Positions 27,459 to 36,627 are shown, counted from the stretch's first letter. The stretch: DNA of 64,000 nt from Isoptericola halotolerans (GCF_003003075.1 NZ_PVTX01000002.1:310001-374000), one strand, 5' to 3'. Notes: generated by a model not told the origin, from the letters alone. Numbers and translations: made by a program.

Positions 27459-29096
27459 TCAGTACGGGTGTGCGCCGTCGGCCCAGCGGATCTCGACGCC
27501 GGCGGCCGTGAGCTCCTCCTGCAGCTCGGCGAGCAGGTCGGACTTGGCGTGCACGTCGTGGGGCCGCACGCCGCGCTCGGTGCAGAAGGCCGCGAGGTGG
27601 CCGGCGACCTCGCCGACGTTCCACTCCACGGGGTGCAGGCGGTAGCAGCCGTTGGTGATGTGCGTGGTGCCGATGTTCTTCGCGGCGGCCAGCAGGTTGG
27701 TCGTGCGCTCGGGCAGCAGCGCGCCGAGCGGGATCTCGAACGGGGTGGAGGGGACGTCGATGTAGGTGTCCCCGCCGGTGGAGGGGTGCAGGTCGATGCG
27801 GTACATACCCACGCCCACGCTGTCCTCGTAGCGGGTGGCGCCCCGGTCGCCCCGCACCGCGTACGACACGTCGTTCTCCGTCACGGTGGTGACGGCGCGG
27901 ATCCGGCGACCCTCGCGGTGGTAGGCGGCCTGGGCGAGCCCGTCGGACGTACCCATGACGTCGGGCCGCAGGCGCAGTCCCGGGAACCCGGTGCCGCCGT
28001 CGGGCCGCGGGGCCTCGGTCTGCATCCAGTAGAGCATCGAGAGGCTGAGCTGCCTTGCGTCCTCGATCCGGGCGAGCTCCACCTCGCGCGGGACGTCGAG
28101 CACCGGCTCGAGGAAGTAGTCGATGGCGGGCCAGTTGACCAGGCAGACGTCGCTGGCGAGGAAGCCCGGCTCGAACAGGTCGCGCGCGAGGATCCGGCGG
28201 AACGTCCACAGGTTGCCGTCGCCCGGGTTGCGCGACTGGTCCGCGACGACCGCACCGGCGTCGTCGCCGGGGTTGGGCGTGAAGCTGCGCACGTCCATCT
28301 CGAGCGTGCGGGGGTTCGGTGCGTGCCAGGAGAGCATCCGCTCGCCGTTCCACGGCCCGGGCCGGTAGCTGCGCCAGAACTCGTAGCGCTCCGGCCTGTC
28401 GATGGTGTGGTCACCGTCGGTGTGCTCGACGGCGAAGCACACGCTCAGGGCCTGGACGTTGCCGGGCTGCGCCTCGGCCGGGGCGCTGGGCTCGCCGGTC
28501 GTCTCCCGGGACTCGAACCCGGTGACGTACGCGGTACCCGTCAGGGGCAGGAGCTCGCCCGTCTCCGTGGCGTCGAGCACGTAGCCCGCGGTCACCGTGG
28601 TCCGCGTGCCGTCCAGCACCGACTCCAGCGTCACCGAGCGCACCGTGTCGTCCGCCGTCTCGGCGGCGACCGGCCGGACGCGCTCCAGCAGCGTGAGGCG
28701 GCCCGCGGCCCGGGCGGGCAGCAACATCTCCTCCAGGACGCCGACGGCGACCCGCGGCTCGTGGCACAGCTTCGACACCCAGCCGGCGCCCGGGTTCAGG
28801 GCCGCCCGGGTCCGCGCCGCCGCGGTCAGGGGGTAGCGGCGGCGGTACGCGTCACGGATCCCGTCGCGCACGGCCCGGTAGCGCCGGGTCACGCCGAAGT
28901 CCTCGACCCAGGGGTGCTCGTCGGGCGGGACGCCCTGGGAGGTGAGCTGGCCGCCGATCCACGGGTGCTCCTCGGTCAGGACGACGCGGGCGCCGCGGTC
29001 GGCGGCGGCGAGCGCCGCGGCGACGCCGCCGAGGCCGCCGCCGACGACGAGGACGTCCGTGGTGACGTCGGTGGTGACGTCCGGGGTGGTGGGCAC
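27459..29096 (-). CDS. FAD-dependent oxidoreductase (FAD_oxidored family)
   Basis: A 545-residue flavoprotein. The dinucleotide motif VLVVGGGLGGVAAALAAADRG lies at the N-terminus after a Thr/Asp-rich lead, followed by EEHPWIGGQLTSQG and, near the C-terminus, LLAAAKNIGTTHITNGCYR. This is the PF12831-type family often found in carbohydrate-use loci; its reaction is unknown, although oxidation of a sugar hydroxyl is a reasonable guess. GTG 29096 was chosen for its position just before the flavin motif and the weak GGAAG upstream. It lies between the lacI gene and the transporter genes in one direction. Confidence 0.88.
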   Translation of the reverse strand: MPTTPDVTTDVTTDVLVVGGGLGGVAAALAAADRGARVVLTEEHPWIGGQLTSQGVPPDEHPWVEDFGVTRRYRAVRDGIRDAYRRRYPLTAAARTRAALNPGAGWVSKLCHEPRVAVGVLEEMLLPARAAGRLTLLERVRPVAAETADDTVRSVTLESVLDGTRTTVTAGYVLDATETGELLPLTGTAYVTGFESRETTGEPSAPAEAQPGNVQALSVCFAVEHTDGDHTIDRPERYEFWRSYRPGPWNGERMLSWHAPNPRTLEMDVRSFTPNPGDDAGAVVADQSRNPGDGNLWTFRRILARDLFEPGFLASDVCLVNWPAIDYFLEPVLDVPREVELARIEDARQLSLSMLYWMQTEAPRPDGGTGFPGLRLRPDVMGTSDGLAQAAYHREGRRIRAVTTVTENDVSYAVRGDRGATRYEDSVGVGMYRIDLHPSTGGDTYIDVPSTPFEIPLGALLPERTTNLLAAAKNIGTTHITNGCYRLHPVEWNVGEVAGHLAAFCTERGVRPHDVHAKSDLLAELQEELTAAGVEIRWADGAHPY

Positions 29097-29127
29097 AGGT
29101 GCTTCCGTTCTGTCGTGGTGCGGTGGT

Positions 29128-30198
29128 TCAGGGGACGAGCGAGCCGTCGGTGCCGGTGGGCGCGCGCTGCGACGCGGGTGGGCCGACCGTGCCACCGGTG
29201 ACCTCGGTGCACTCCAGGAGCCGGTGCAGCTCCTCGTCGCCGACGTCGTCGCCCGCGACCAGCCGGGAGAGCAGCAGGAGCGCGCGGGCTCCCATCTCCT
29301 CGCGCGGGATCGCGTAGCCCGACCACTCCTGCGGCCGGCGCAGCCGGTGGTGCGGCTGGCCGAGCAGCAGGACCGAGACGTCGCGGGGGACGTCGAGCCC
29401 ATGCCGGCCGAGCGCGTCGTGCAGCTCCTCGGGGTCGCGCTCGGGCGAGAGGACGACGGCGGTGAGGCCCTGCTCGACGACGGCCGTGACGATCTCGTCC
29501 GGCTCCTCCTCGGGGACGAGGCGGGCGCCGAGCCCGGCGTCGCGCAGCGCGTCGCGGTAACCCTCCCAGCGGTCGGTGGTGGGCTGGTCGGTGCCCAGCG
29601 CCCCGACGTAGCCGATCCGGCGGTGCCCGAGGCCGACGAGCCGCTCGACCACCCGGCGGGTCGCCCCGGTGTAGTCGGCGCCGACGTAGGGCAGCCGCCC
29701 GCCCTCGCTGGACCGCTTGCCGATGAACGCGAACGGGTAGTTGGTGTCGAGCAGGTGCTGCAGCTCGCTGCGGTCCTCGTGCTGGCCGAGCAGCAGGCAG
29801 CCGTCGGCGATGCCGAGCCGCTGCCAGCCGTCCCGGGTCAGCCGACGCCGACCCTCGACCACGCGAGCGCTCGTGAACAGCAGGATGTCGATGCCGAGCT
29901 GCTCGGCCGCGTGCTCGATCCCGACGAGGAACGGGCCGTAGAAGTCCCGCCCGCCGCCGGGGAAGGTGGCCTCGTAGGTGAAGACACCGATGATCTGGTT
30001 GCGGCCACCGGCCAGGCGCTGCGCCACCGGGTTGGCGGAGTAGCCGGTGATGCGGATCGCGTCGAGCACCCGCTGGCGGGTCTCGGCGCTCAGGCGGACG
30101 CCGGCAGGGAGCCGGTCGTTCAGCACGAACGACACGGTGGCCTGGCTGACGCCGGCCATGGCGGCGACGTCGGCCTGGGTGATGCGACGCTTCGGCAT
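29128..30198 (-). CDS. LacI-family transcriptional regulator
   Basis: A 356-residue repressor. The HTH is residues 5-27 (ITQADVAAMAGVSQATVSFVLN) with the hinge helix near NPVAQRLAGG; a periplasmic-binding-like effector domain follows. GAGGAGG precedes the ATG at 30198. It is the first gene of the operon with the FAD oxidoreductase and transporter. An ATGCGCAT palindrome with central CG lies 76 bp before the start and an identical core lies before the neighbouring hydrolase gene, so autoregulation and joint control are likely. Confidence 0.93.
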   Translation of the reverse strand: MPKRRITQADVAAMAGVSQATVSFVLNDRLPAGVRLSAETRQRVLDAIRITGYSANPVAQRLAGGRNQIIGVFTYEATFPGGGRDFYGPFLVGIEHAAEQLGIDILLFTSARVVEGRRRLTRDGWQRLGIADGCLLLGQHEDRSELQHLLDTNYPFAFIGKRSSEGGRLPYVGADYTGATRRVVERLVGLGHRRIGYVGALGTDQPTTDRWEGYRDALRDAGLGARLVPEEEPDEIVTAVVEQGLTAVVLSPERDPEELHDALGRHGLDVPRDVSVLLLGQPHHRLRRPQEWSGYAIPREEMGARALLLLSRLVAGDDVGDEELHRLLECTEVTGGTVGPPASQRAPTGTDGSLVP

Positions 30199-30268
30199 CC
30201 GATCCTCCTCGATCCGCCGGCGATGACGTGGTCGAGAGTCTGCCCGGGCCGAGGAGTCGGCAACAAGA

Positions 30269-30291
30269 CGATTATGCGCATTATTATCGCG
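30269..30291. promoter_or_regulatory. LacI-type operator candidate (lacI promoter)
   Basis: ATTATGCGCATTATTATCGCG contains the palindrome ATGCGCAT (30274-30281) with central CG, the hallmark of LacI-family operators. The A/T richness is striking in this genome and probably also contributes the -10 region of the lacI promoter. A half-similar CTGCGCATTAT occurs at 30341-30351. Confidence 0.6.
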
Positions 30292-30300
30292 CCGACGAAA

Positions 30301-30336
30301 GGGCCCCCAGCCGCGTCCTGCTGCGGCTGAGGGCCC
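30301..30336 (-). terminator. Terminator of the propeller hydrolase gene
   Basis: GGGCCCCCAGCCGC (30301-30314) pairs with GCGGCTGAGGGCCC (30323-30336) with small internal mismatches, 40 nt after the stop at 30376 on the minus strand. Confidence 0.7.
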
Positions 30337-30375
30337 CTCCCTGCGCATTATCCGAGCGCCCGGCTCACCCTCGGG

Positions 30376-32340
30376 TCAGGCGCACTCTCCCTCGTCCTGC
30401 CACGGACCCCACGGCGACGCCCCCGGCTCCTGGCCACGCGTCCACCACGCGGCGGACCACTCGTGCCCGGCGTGCACGACGACGTCACCGGAGTGGTGCA
30501 CGGCGCTCGCCGTCCACGCCGTGCCGCAGCCCGATGCGGCCCCCTGCTCGGCCCAGGGCCCGTGCACGCTCGCCCCGGGCACGTCGCCGCTGCTCCACCA
30601 GAGCGCCTCCCAGGTGGCGCCGTCGTACGCGACCGTCGCGCCGTCGTCGTACACCGCGGTGGCGTCCCAGGTGTCGTCCGGGGCGTCGCACGCGGCCGAC
30701 TCCTGCGCCGTCGGCGTCCAGCGGAACCAGTCGAACGTCGCCTCGATCTCGGGCGCCGCGGTGGCCCCGCGCAGGGCCGAGACCCCGACGCCCGTCGGGG
30801 CGAGCTCGGCCAGCGGGACCGGACGGCCGATGGTCGCGAACTCCCGCCCGTCCGTCGAGGCCGCGGCGAGGACGTTCGTCCCGTCGCTCGTCAGGCGCAG
30901 CCACACCGTCGTCCCCGTCCCGGCCGGGACGGGTGGGGTGTCGATCGACGCGTTCCGCTCCGCGCCGTCCTGGCGCCAGATGTACGAGAACCGTAGGCCG
31001 TTCGACCCGAACCCGTAGTCGAGCTTCGCGTACGTGTCGCCCGCGGTGTGCAGGATCAGGCCCGCCTGCTGGTAGCGCTCGCGCGGGTCGACGTCCACCT
31101 CCGTGGTGACCTCCCAGGGCCCGTCGGGGACGGCCTGCACCGGGAACGGCGCCCCCGCCACGCCCGTGCCGTACGTGGGGACGGTCAGCGCGCCGTCGGC
31201 CACCTCGTGCCGGGCACCGCCCGGGTTCACGACGTCCCACAGCGCGCCGTCGAGCACCGCGCCGTCGAACTCGTCGGACGCCGCGCCGCTGCACTGCTCC
31301 CGCAGCGGGTCGGGGTCGGGCGGCGTCGGCTCCACCCTGGTCGCGTACGCGATCGTGGCGCCGAGCCGGTCGCCCGACTCGTAGAACAGGTAGGTGTCCT
31401 CACCCTCGGTGACCACCTCCGGGGCGGCGACGCGTCCGACGTCGTCCCCGACCCCCGACGAGCGGTGCAGCACCCGCTGGGGGCCGATCTCGGTCACCGT
31501 CGGGTCGATCGCACGGGCATAGGTGACGCCCGACGAGCCGTGGTAGGCGAGGTAGTGCTGCCCCTCCCAGGTCAGCAGGTTGCCGCCCGACACGTTCTGC
31601 CCCGTCGCGGCGTCGGGGACGACGACCGGCTCCGCCCGCACGTCCCAGCTCTTGCCGTCCACCGACTCCGCCATCTTGATGCGGCGGATGTTGTCGGTGC
31701 GGTTCTGCATGTAGAACATCCCCCAGCGGTACGCCGAGTCCGGGTCCGGGTGGGGGAACACCCGGGCGTACGACGTCTCGGTGGTGCCGGGGCCGCCGTC
31801 GGCGTTCGTCACGGCGACGCCGGAGTCGTCGAACGTGACGCCGTCGGCCGAGCTCGCCCAGCGGGTCGTGGAGTTCTCGCCGTGGAAGTACAGCAGCACC
31901 TGACCGGTGGCGTCGTCCCACACCGCGTCCGGGGAGGAGACGTGGGAGACGCGGTCGTAGTGCGGCGGCCACTCGTTGTCGATGAGCGGGTTCTCGGCGT
32001 ACTCCGTCCACGGGCCGTCGAGCGAGTCGGCGTACAGCAGCGAGATGCCGCCGGGGGAGTCGTGCGGGGCGTAGTACAGGTACCACTCGCCCAGCGGGTC
32101 GGCGAGGTGCTCACCGGCGTGGAAGATGCTCGGGAAGATGAACTCGTTCGTCGGGTTGTAGTCCATCTCGGCCTTGTCGATGACCCGGCCGGAGAACGCG
32201 AACTCGGGGAGCGCCGGCTCGGCGTCGGCCGCTGCGGCGGTCGACGGCGCCACGAGAGCTCCGGCGAGCGCGATCGTCAGCGAGGTGGTGACGGCCGCCA
32301 GGCGGCCGGTCAGACGGCTTCGTCTGCGGTGAGGGTGCAC
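30376..32340 (-). CDS. Secreted five-bladed-propeller glycoside hydrolase (GH43/GH32-like) with DUF1349-type and two CBM5/12 modules
   Basis: A 654-residue exported enzyme. The signal peptide ends near AAAADAEP. Residues about 45-340 look like a GH43/GH32-type propeller (GEWYLYYAPHDSPGG, VSSPDAVWDD, TEGEDTYLFYESGD), but I could not assign all three catalytic acids. Residues about 355-555 form a concanavalin-like DUF1349 module (EFDGAVLDGALWDVVNPGG, YQQAGLILH). Two C-terminal repeats (WDATAVYDDGATVAYDGATW and TASAVHHSGDVVVHAGHEW) are CBM5/12 chitin-binding-type modules. GTG 32340 was chosen because GGAGGT lies five bases upstream. An operator like that of the adjacent lacI gene sits 104 bp upstream. 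Polymer substrate unknown. Confidence 0.82.
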   Translation of the reverse strand: MHPHRRRSRLTGRLAAVTTSLTIALAGALVAPSTAAAADAEPALPEFAFSGRVIDKAEMDYNPTNEFIFPSIFHAGEHLADPLGEWYLYYAPHDSPGGISLLYADSLDGPWTEYAENPLIDNEWPPHYDRVSHVSSPDAVWDDATGQVLLYFHGENSTTRWASSADGVTFDDSGVAVTNADGGPGTTETSYARVFPHPDPDSAYRWGMFYMQNRTDNIRRIKMAESVDGKSWDVRAEPVVVPDAATGQNVSGGNLLTWEGQHYLAYHGSSGVTYARAIDPTVTEIGPQRVLHRSSGVGDDVGRVAAPEVVTEGEDTYLFYESGDRLGATIAYATRVEPTPPDPDPLREQCSGAASDEFDGAVLDGALWDVVNPGGARHEVADGALTVPTYGTGVAGAPFPVQAVPDGPWEVTTEVDVDPRERYQQAGLILHTAGDTYAKLDYGFGSNGLRFSYIWRQDGAERNASIDTPPVPAGTGTTVWLRLTSDGTNVLAAASTDGREFATIGRPVPLAELAPTGVGVSALRGATAAPEIEATFDWFRWTPTAQESAACDAPDDTWDATAVYDDGATVAYDGATWEALWWSSGDVPGASVHGPWAEQGAASGCGTAWTASAVHHSGDVVVHAGHEWSAAWWTRGQEPGASPWGPWQDEGECA

Positions 32341-32438
32341 GGTGACCTCCGTCGGTAGGACCGGCGGCACCGTCGCCACCGGCGCCGGGACGTGCCCGGC
32401 ACCGGCAGTCTCCGGAGGCCCCGCGACTCAGGTCAACG

Positions 32439-32461
32439 AGATGATGCGCATTATTAGCGCG
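32439..32461. promoter_or_regulatory. LacI-type operator candidate (hydrolase promoter)
   Basis: ATGATGCGCATTATTAGCGCG shares 18 of 21 positions with the lacI-promoter box at 30271-30291, including ATGCGCAT (32444-32451). It lies between the hydrolase gene and the convergent end of the small membrane-protein gene. Confidence 0.6.
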
Positions 32462-32759
32462 TGAAGGGGTTCGACCGGTCGATCGTCGAGCCGGGGCTCG
32501 TGCTGCGTGCGCCCGTGCCGGAGTCCGGTCCGGCGTCGGACGAGGCGGTGCGCTGCGCCCCGCGGATCACCCGCAGGAACGCGATGCCCGTGCCCGCCAC
32601 GCACACGGCGATCACCCCGAGGAAGACGTTGAACGGGATGACGTCCAGTGCGAGGAGGATCACCGCCGCGCCCAGAAGCGCGCCCTCGACCAGCGCGATC
32701 GTCAGGAAGCTCCGGGTCAGGGCGGACGAGGAGCCGGTCGAAGCCTTGTCAGCGTTCAT
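32454..32759 (-). CDS. Small two-helix membrane protein, unknown function
   Basis: A 101-residue protein with two hydrophobic helices (FLTIALVEGALLGAAVILLALDV and VFLGVIAVCVAGTGIAFL) and hydrophilic ends; the C-terminal tail is Ser/Gly/Thr-rich. Family not recognised. TAGGCT ends six bases before the ATG, so the transcript is probably leaderless. Its last codons overlap the operator-like box of the next gene, which is on the same strand. Confidence 0.7.
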   Translation of the reverse strand: MNADKASTGSSSALTRSFLTIALVEGALLGAAVILLALDVIPFNVFLGVIAVCVAGTGIAFLRVIRGAQRTASSDAGPDSGTGARSTSPGSTIDRSNPFTR

Positions 32760-32904
32760 GGCCCGAGCCTATGGCGTCGCCACGCCAGACGGCGAGGTCC
32801 TCCGACGTGCTGCTACCCGCCGGGTTCCACCAGCAGGTACGCCACCACAGCCATCAGCCGGGGCGCGCCCGGAGGACAGGGGCAGCCGCGCCTAGACTGC
32901 CGCC

Positions 32905-33591
32905 GTGACCCTACGACTGATCGGCGCGGGCCTGCCCCGCACCGGGACGTCCTCGCTGCGGGAGGCGCTGGCGTTCCTCCTGGACGCGCCGGTTTACCAC
33001 ATGAGCGAGGTGTTCGCCCACCCCGAGCACGCTGCCACCTGGGTCCGAGCCATCGACGGCGACATGCCCGACTGGGACGATCTTCTCGCCGGGTACGCCG
33101 CGGGAGTGGACGCGCCGTTCTCGAACTGCTGGCGTGATCTCGCCGCTGCCAACCCGGACGTTCCGGTGCTGCTGTCGCACCGCGGCGACCCGGAGGTCTG
33201 GTACCGCAGCATGGCGTCGACCGTCCTGCCCCGCACCAGCGAGATGCTCGCCAGGGACGCCGACGACCCGATGGTCCCGCTCTTCAGGGTTCTCTTCCGT
33301 GATGTCTTCACCGACATCACCGATCCGCACGCGGTCAAGGAGGGCTACCACCGCCGGCTCCAGGAGGTCCGAGCACTGGTCCCGCCCGAACGACTGGTCG
33401 AGTGGCAGCCGGGCGACGGCTGGGAGCCGATCTGCCGCGCCCTCGGCATGGCCTTACCGGGCCGCCCCTTCCCGCACGTCAACAGCTCCGCCGACTACCG
33501 GTCGCGCGACGAAGCACGTTCCCGCAAGGACGACGAGCGACTCGCCCGCGTGCGCGCAGCAGGCAGCCAGGTGCCCGAGCTGCCCGACTGA
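32905..33591 (+). CDS. Sulfotransferase-family protein
   Basis: A 228-residue protein of the Sulfotransfer_4 type. The N-terminal RLIGAGLPRTGTSSLREAL is the phosphate-binding loop for PAPS, and PVLLSHRGDPEVWYRSM matches the 3'-phosphate-binding strand. The C-terminus has VEWQPGDGWEPICRALG, the family's closing motif. The acceptor is unknown; such proteins are scattered in actinobacteria. GTG 32905 is preceded by TAGACT ending six bases upstream, giving a leaderless start. Convergent with the pectate lyase gene. Confidence 0.85.
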   Translation: MTLRLIGAGLPRTGTSSLREALAFLLDAPVYHMSEVFAHPEHAATWVRAIDGDMPDWDDLLAGYAAGVDAPFSNCWRDLAAANPDVPVLLSHRGDPEVWYRSMASTVLPRTSEMLARDADDPMVPLFRVLFRDVFTDITDPHAVKEGYHRRLQEVRALVPPERLVEWQPGDGWEPICRALGMALPGRPFPHVNSSADYRSRDEARSRKDDERLARVRAAGSQVPELPD

Positions 33592-33689
33592 CGGACGAAC
33601 GCTGCGCGTCGTGGTGGGCGAGGGCCCGAGAAGCCCGCTGCTGGACCCCTCGTGCCCCCGCCCCCCGAATCACGCTACTGCGCCTGGAT

Positions 33690-36458
33690 CTACCCGAACG
33701 TGACGTCGAGCGAGCCGTCGGCCGCGAACGACCAGGCGAGGTTGCCCGCGTACTGACCGCACGCGGACCCGTTCGAACCGGACCAGAAGGAGTTGCCGCC
33801 GGCGTCCGTGCCGGAGTAGCGGTCGCTGGAGCCGCTGTCGCAGGACACGTTGCCGCTGAAGGTGTGCGACCCCTCGTCGAAGTTGAAGTTCCGCTCCTCG
33901 TTGCCGATCGACACGTTGCCGGTGATGGTCATCGAGCCAGGGTTGCTGTTGTACGTGAACCCGTGCTTGCCGTTGTCCACCGCGTACGAGTCGCGGACGA
34001 CGTGGTCGACCTCGATGTCCTCGCCCCCGAGCTTGAAGCCGTTGCGGTCACCGTTGCCGGCCTGCGAGCCGTCCGACAGCGTGCCGTTGGAGAAGGCGAG
34101 CGAGCTCTCGATGGTCACCTCGCCGATCGGCCCGGTCTCGGACTTGGTGTAGAGGTCCCAGCCGTCGTCGATGTTGTGGTGCGCCACCGTGTCGCGGAAG
34201 ACGTTGCCCGGCCCGGAGGTGAGCTTGGCCGCGAACCCGTCGGCGTCCTCGCCGTCCGAGTCGGCGTTGTCGTGCGACTCGCTCGAGACGATGAGGTTGT
34301 GCGACGGCCACTGGTCCGACGGCGCGCCCGCGATCAGGCGGGAGAGCTGCAGCCCGGTGTCGTGGTTGTACCGGGTCACGACGCGCTCGATGATGTTGTG
34401 GTTGCCGCCGAGCAGGATGCCGTTGTCCCCTGCGTGCTGGACGACGAGCCCGTAGACGTGCCAGTAGTCGCCACCGATGGCGAGACCGCGGTTCGAGGAG
34501 TCCTCCGCCTGCGCGGAGAAGTCGAGCACCGGCGTCTCGCCCGGGTAGGCGGAGAGCAGCGTGCGGTCGCCCGCGGTGCCGTCGTTGCCGGGCTCGATGG
34601 TCACGGTGTCGGCCAGGTCGTACGTGCCACCCCGCAGGAAGATCTCGCCACCCGCGTCGACCCGGTCGATCGCCGCCGTCAGCGTGGTCGGGTCGGACTC
34701 CGTCCCGGAGGCTCCGGAGGAACCGCCCGGTGCCACGTAGAGGGTGTCAGCGCCGGGCTGGGGCTCGTCGGTCGGGTCCGGGTCCGGCGTCGGGTCCTCG
34801 GTCGGGTCGGGGTCCGGTGCCGGGTCGGTGCCCGGGTCGCCGGCGTAGGTCTCGAACTCGCCGACCCGGGGGGTGCCGCTCGAGGAGGTGATGACGAAGT
34901 CGATCTTGCTCAGCGACGTCGTCGGGACGTCGATGACGCCGGCGCCGCTGCCGGTGGCCAGCACGTCGTCGTTGTCGTGGTTGACGACCTGCCACGCACC
35001 GATGTTGCCCTCGGCTCCCGCGGCCTCGCGGATGTTGATCGAGGACACCGTGGTGTCGGTGCCCCACTTGACCGAGATCCGGCCGGTGGAGCCCGACGGC
35101 GACCAGTAGGTGCTCATGTCGCCGTCACGGACGTTGCCGTAGCTCGTGCCGTCACCCTTGGAGGAGCCGTCCGAGCCCGCACCGATGCTGAGGTTCTCGC
35201 CGCTGGGCGGGTCCGTCGGGTCCGTCGGGTCCGGGTCCGGAGTCGGGTCCGGGTCAGGCGTGGGGTCCGGGTCGGGAGTCGGGTCCGGGTCCGGCGTGGG
35301 GTCCGGGTCGGGAGTCGGGTCCGGGTCCGGCGTGGGGTCGGGGTTCTGCGGCGAGCAGGAGCCGTCGGAGACCTGGAGGCCCTTGTTCGCGCCGGCGGTC
35401 GCCGCGAGCAGGTTGGGGACGCACTGGGCGTCGTCGAGCTGGTAGGAGTACGGCACGGACACCGAGGTGGTCGACGTCGGGTTCGGCCCGGCGGGGTGGT
35501 TGTCCGAGCCGTCCGAGGACCAGGTGATGTTGTCCCAGATGTTGCCGCTGACCTCCCAGTACCCCATGTCGTCCGTGTAGAAGGTGCCGAGCGGGTCCTT
35601 GGAGTCCTCGAAGTAGTTGTTCTCGACCAGCGCCTCCGCGCCGAGGCGGGAGTTGATCCCGGACTTGGTCAGCCCCACGAAGTGGTTGTTGTAGGTGTGC
35701 GCCGTCCCGGCCCGCAGCAGGGGCGTGCGGGAGTCGATGTTCTCGTAGAGGTTGTGGTGGTACGTGACGGGACCGTTGCCGGTGTCGCCGTCGCTGGAGC
35801 CGACGAGCCCGCCGCGCCCGGAGTTGCGCAGGATCGAGTACGACAGCGTCACGTGCGTGGTGTCGTTCTTCATGTCGAAGAGGGCGTCGTAGCCCTCGGA
35901 CTCGCCGCCGGAGGCCTCGAGCGTGAGGTGGTCCGCCCAGACGTTGCTGACGTCGCTCTCCATGCCGATGGCGTCGCCGCCGTTGGAGGTGGGGGAGCCC
36001 GACTTCTTGACGTTCCGCACGTGCAGGTTCTGCAGGATGATGTTGTCCGACGAGCGGATGTGGATGCCGAGCTCGTCGAAGAGCGCGCCGCTGCCCACGC
36101 CGACCAGCGTGACGTTGCTGATCTCCTTGAGCTCGATCACGCCGTCGGCGGTGTTGCAGCTGTCCCCGGACACCTTGCTGGTGTTGCCGTGGTTGATGGT
36201 GCCCTCGACCTCGATGATGATCGGGGTGTCGCTGCTGGCACGGGAGCAGAGCGCCTGGTGGATCTCGGTGCCGGTGCTGGCGCTGACGGTCTGCCCGCCC
36301 GCGCCGCCGGTGGTCCCGCCGTTCTGGGTGGCGAACCCGGTGGCGCTGCCGGTGGCGGCCTGGGCGTCGGCCATCCACAGGGCGGTGATGCCCATCGTCC
36401 CGGCGAGGGCCATCGTGGCTCCTGCCGCGGTGAGCCGTCTGGCGGCTGTTCTTCTCAT
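33690..36458 (-). CDS. Secreted double pectate lyase: PL1 - CBM - PL9
   Basis: A 922-residue exported enzyme with two lyase domains. The signal peptide ends at ADAQA. Residues about 36-365 are a PL1 beta-helix (IIIEVEGTI, GGDAIGMESDVSNVWADHLT, VTYHHNLYEN, TPLLRAG). A (DPDPTP)n linker covers about 371-417. A discoidin/galactose-binding-like module follows (about 425-535; GTSYGNVRDGDMSTYWSPSG). A second DPT-rich linker lies at about 539-567. The rest matches PL9: LYVAPGGSSG, EIFLRGGTYDL, SNRGLAIGGDYWHVYGLVV, DGEDADGFAAKLTSGPGN. Such enzymes cut polygalacturonate by beta-elimination with calcium. Two GAAACCGG-like boxes lie upstream. Confidence 0.92.
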   Translation of the reverse strand: MRRTAARRLTAAGATMALAGTMGITALWMADAQAATGSATGFATQNGGTTGGAGGQTVSASTGTEIHQALCSRASSDTPIIIEVEGTINHGNTSKVSGDSCNTADGVIELKEISNVTLVGVGSGALFDELGIHIRSSDNIILQNLHVRNVKKSGSPTSNGGDAIGMESDVSNVWADHLTLEASGGESEGYDALFDMKNDTTHVTLSYSILRNSGRGGLVGSSDGDTGNGPVTYHHNLYENIDSRTPLLRAGTAHTYNNHFVGLTKSGINSRLGAEALVENNYFEDSKDPLGTFYTDDMGYWEVSGNIWDNITWSSDGSDNHPAGPNPTSTTSVSVPYSYQLDDAQCVPNLLAATAGANKGLQVSDGSCSPQNPDPTPDPDPTPDPDPTPDPDPTPDPDPTPDPDPTPDPDPTDPTDPPSGENLSIGAGSDGSSKGDGTSYGNVRDGDMSTYWSPSGSTGRISVKWGTDTTVSSINIREAAGAEGNIGAWQVVNHDNDDVLATGSGAGVIDVPTTSLSKIDFVITSSSGTPRVGEFETYAGDPGTDPAPDPDPTEDPTPDPDPTDEPQPGADTLYVAPGGSSGASGTESDPTTLTAAIDRVDAGGEIFLRGGTYDLADTVTIEPGNDGTAGDRTLLSAYPGETPVLDFSAQAEDSSNRGLAIGGDYWHVYGLVVQHAGDNGILLGGNHNIIERVVTRYNHDTGLQLSRLIAGAPSDQWPSHNLIVSSESHDNADSDGEDADGFAAKLTSGPGNVFRDTVAHHNIDDGWDLYTKSETGPIGEVTIESSLAFSNGTLSDGSQAGNGDRNGFKLGGEDIEVDHVVRDSYAVDNGKHGFTYNSNPGSMTITGNVSIGNEERNFNFDEGSHTFSGNVSCDSGSSDRYSGTDAGGNSFWSGSNGSACGQYAGNLAWSFAADGSLDVTFG

Positions 36459-36627
36459 CGTTGCCTCACTTCGTCATCGAATCGGGCATGGCGGGTGGTG
36501 CGACGCGCCAGGCGGACCGTCCGCCGTCGGGCAGCACTGCCCGGGTGACGCGTGGCCTCATCGAGAAGCCCCTGTCGTGCCTGGCTCCGACGCTGGAGCG
36601 AGACACCCAGATGAGGTCGGCTCCATC

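Noticed and set aside
26217-29201. 994-residue plus-strand frame
   Set aside because: Antisense to the binding protein and FAD oxidoreductase genes, both with clear family motifs.
35205-35345. Independent DNA tandem repeat element
   Set aside because: It is the in-frame (DPDPTP) linker of the pectate lyase and keeps codon phase throughout.
33402-36548. 1048-residue plus-strand frame with repeated VRVRRGV segments
   Set aside because: The repeat is the shadow of the DPDPTP linker of the pectate lyase; no family similarity and no ribosome site.
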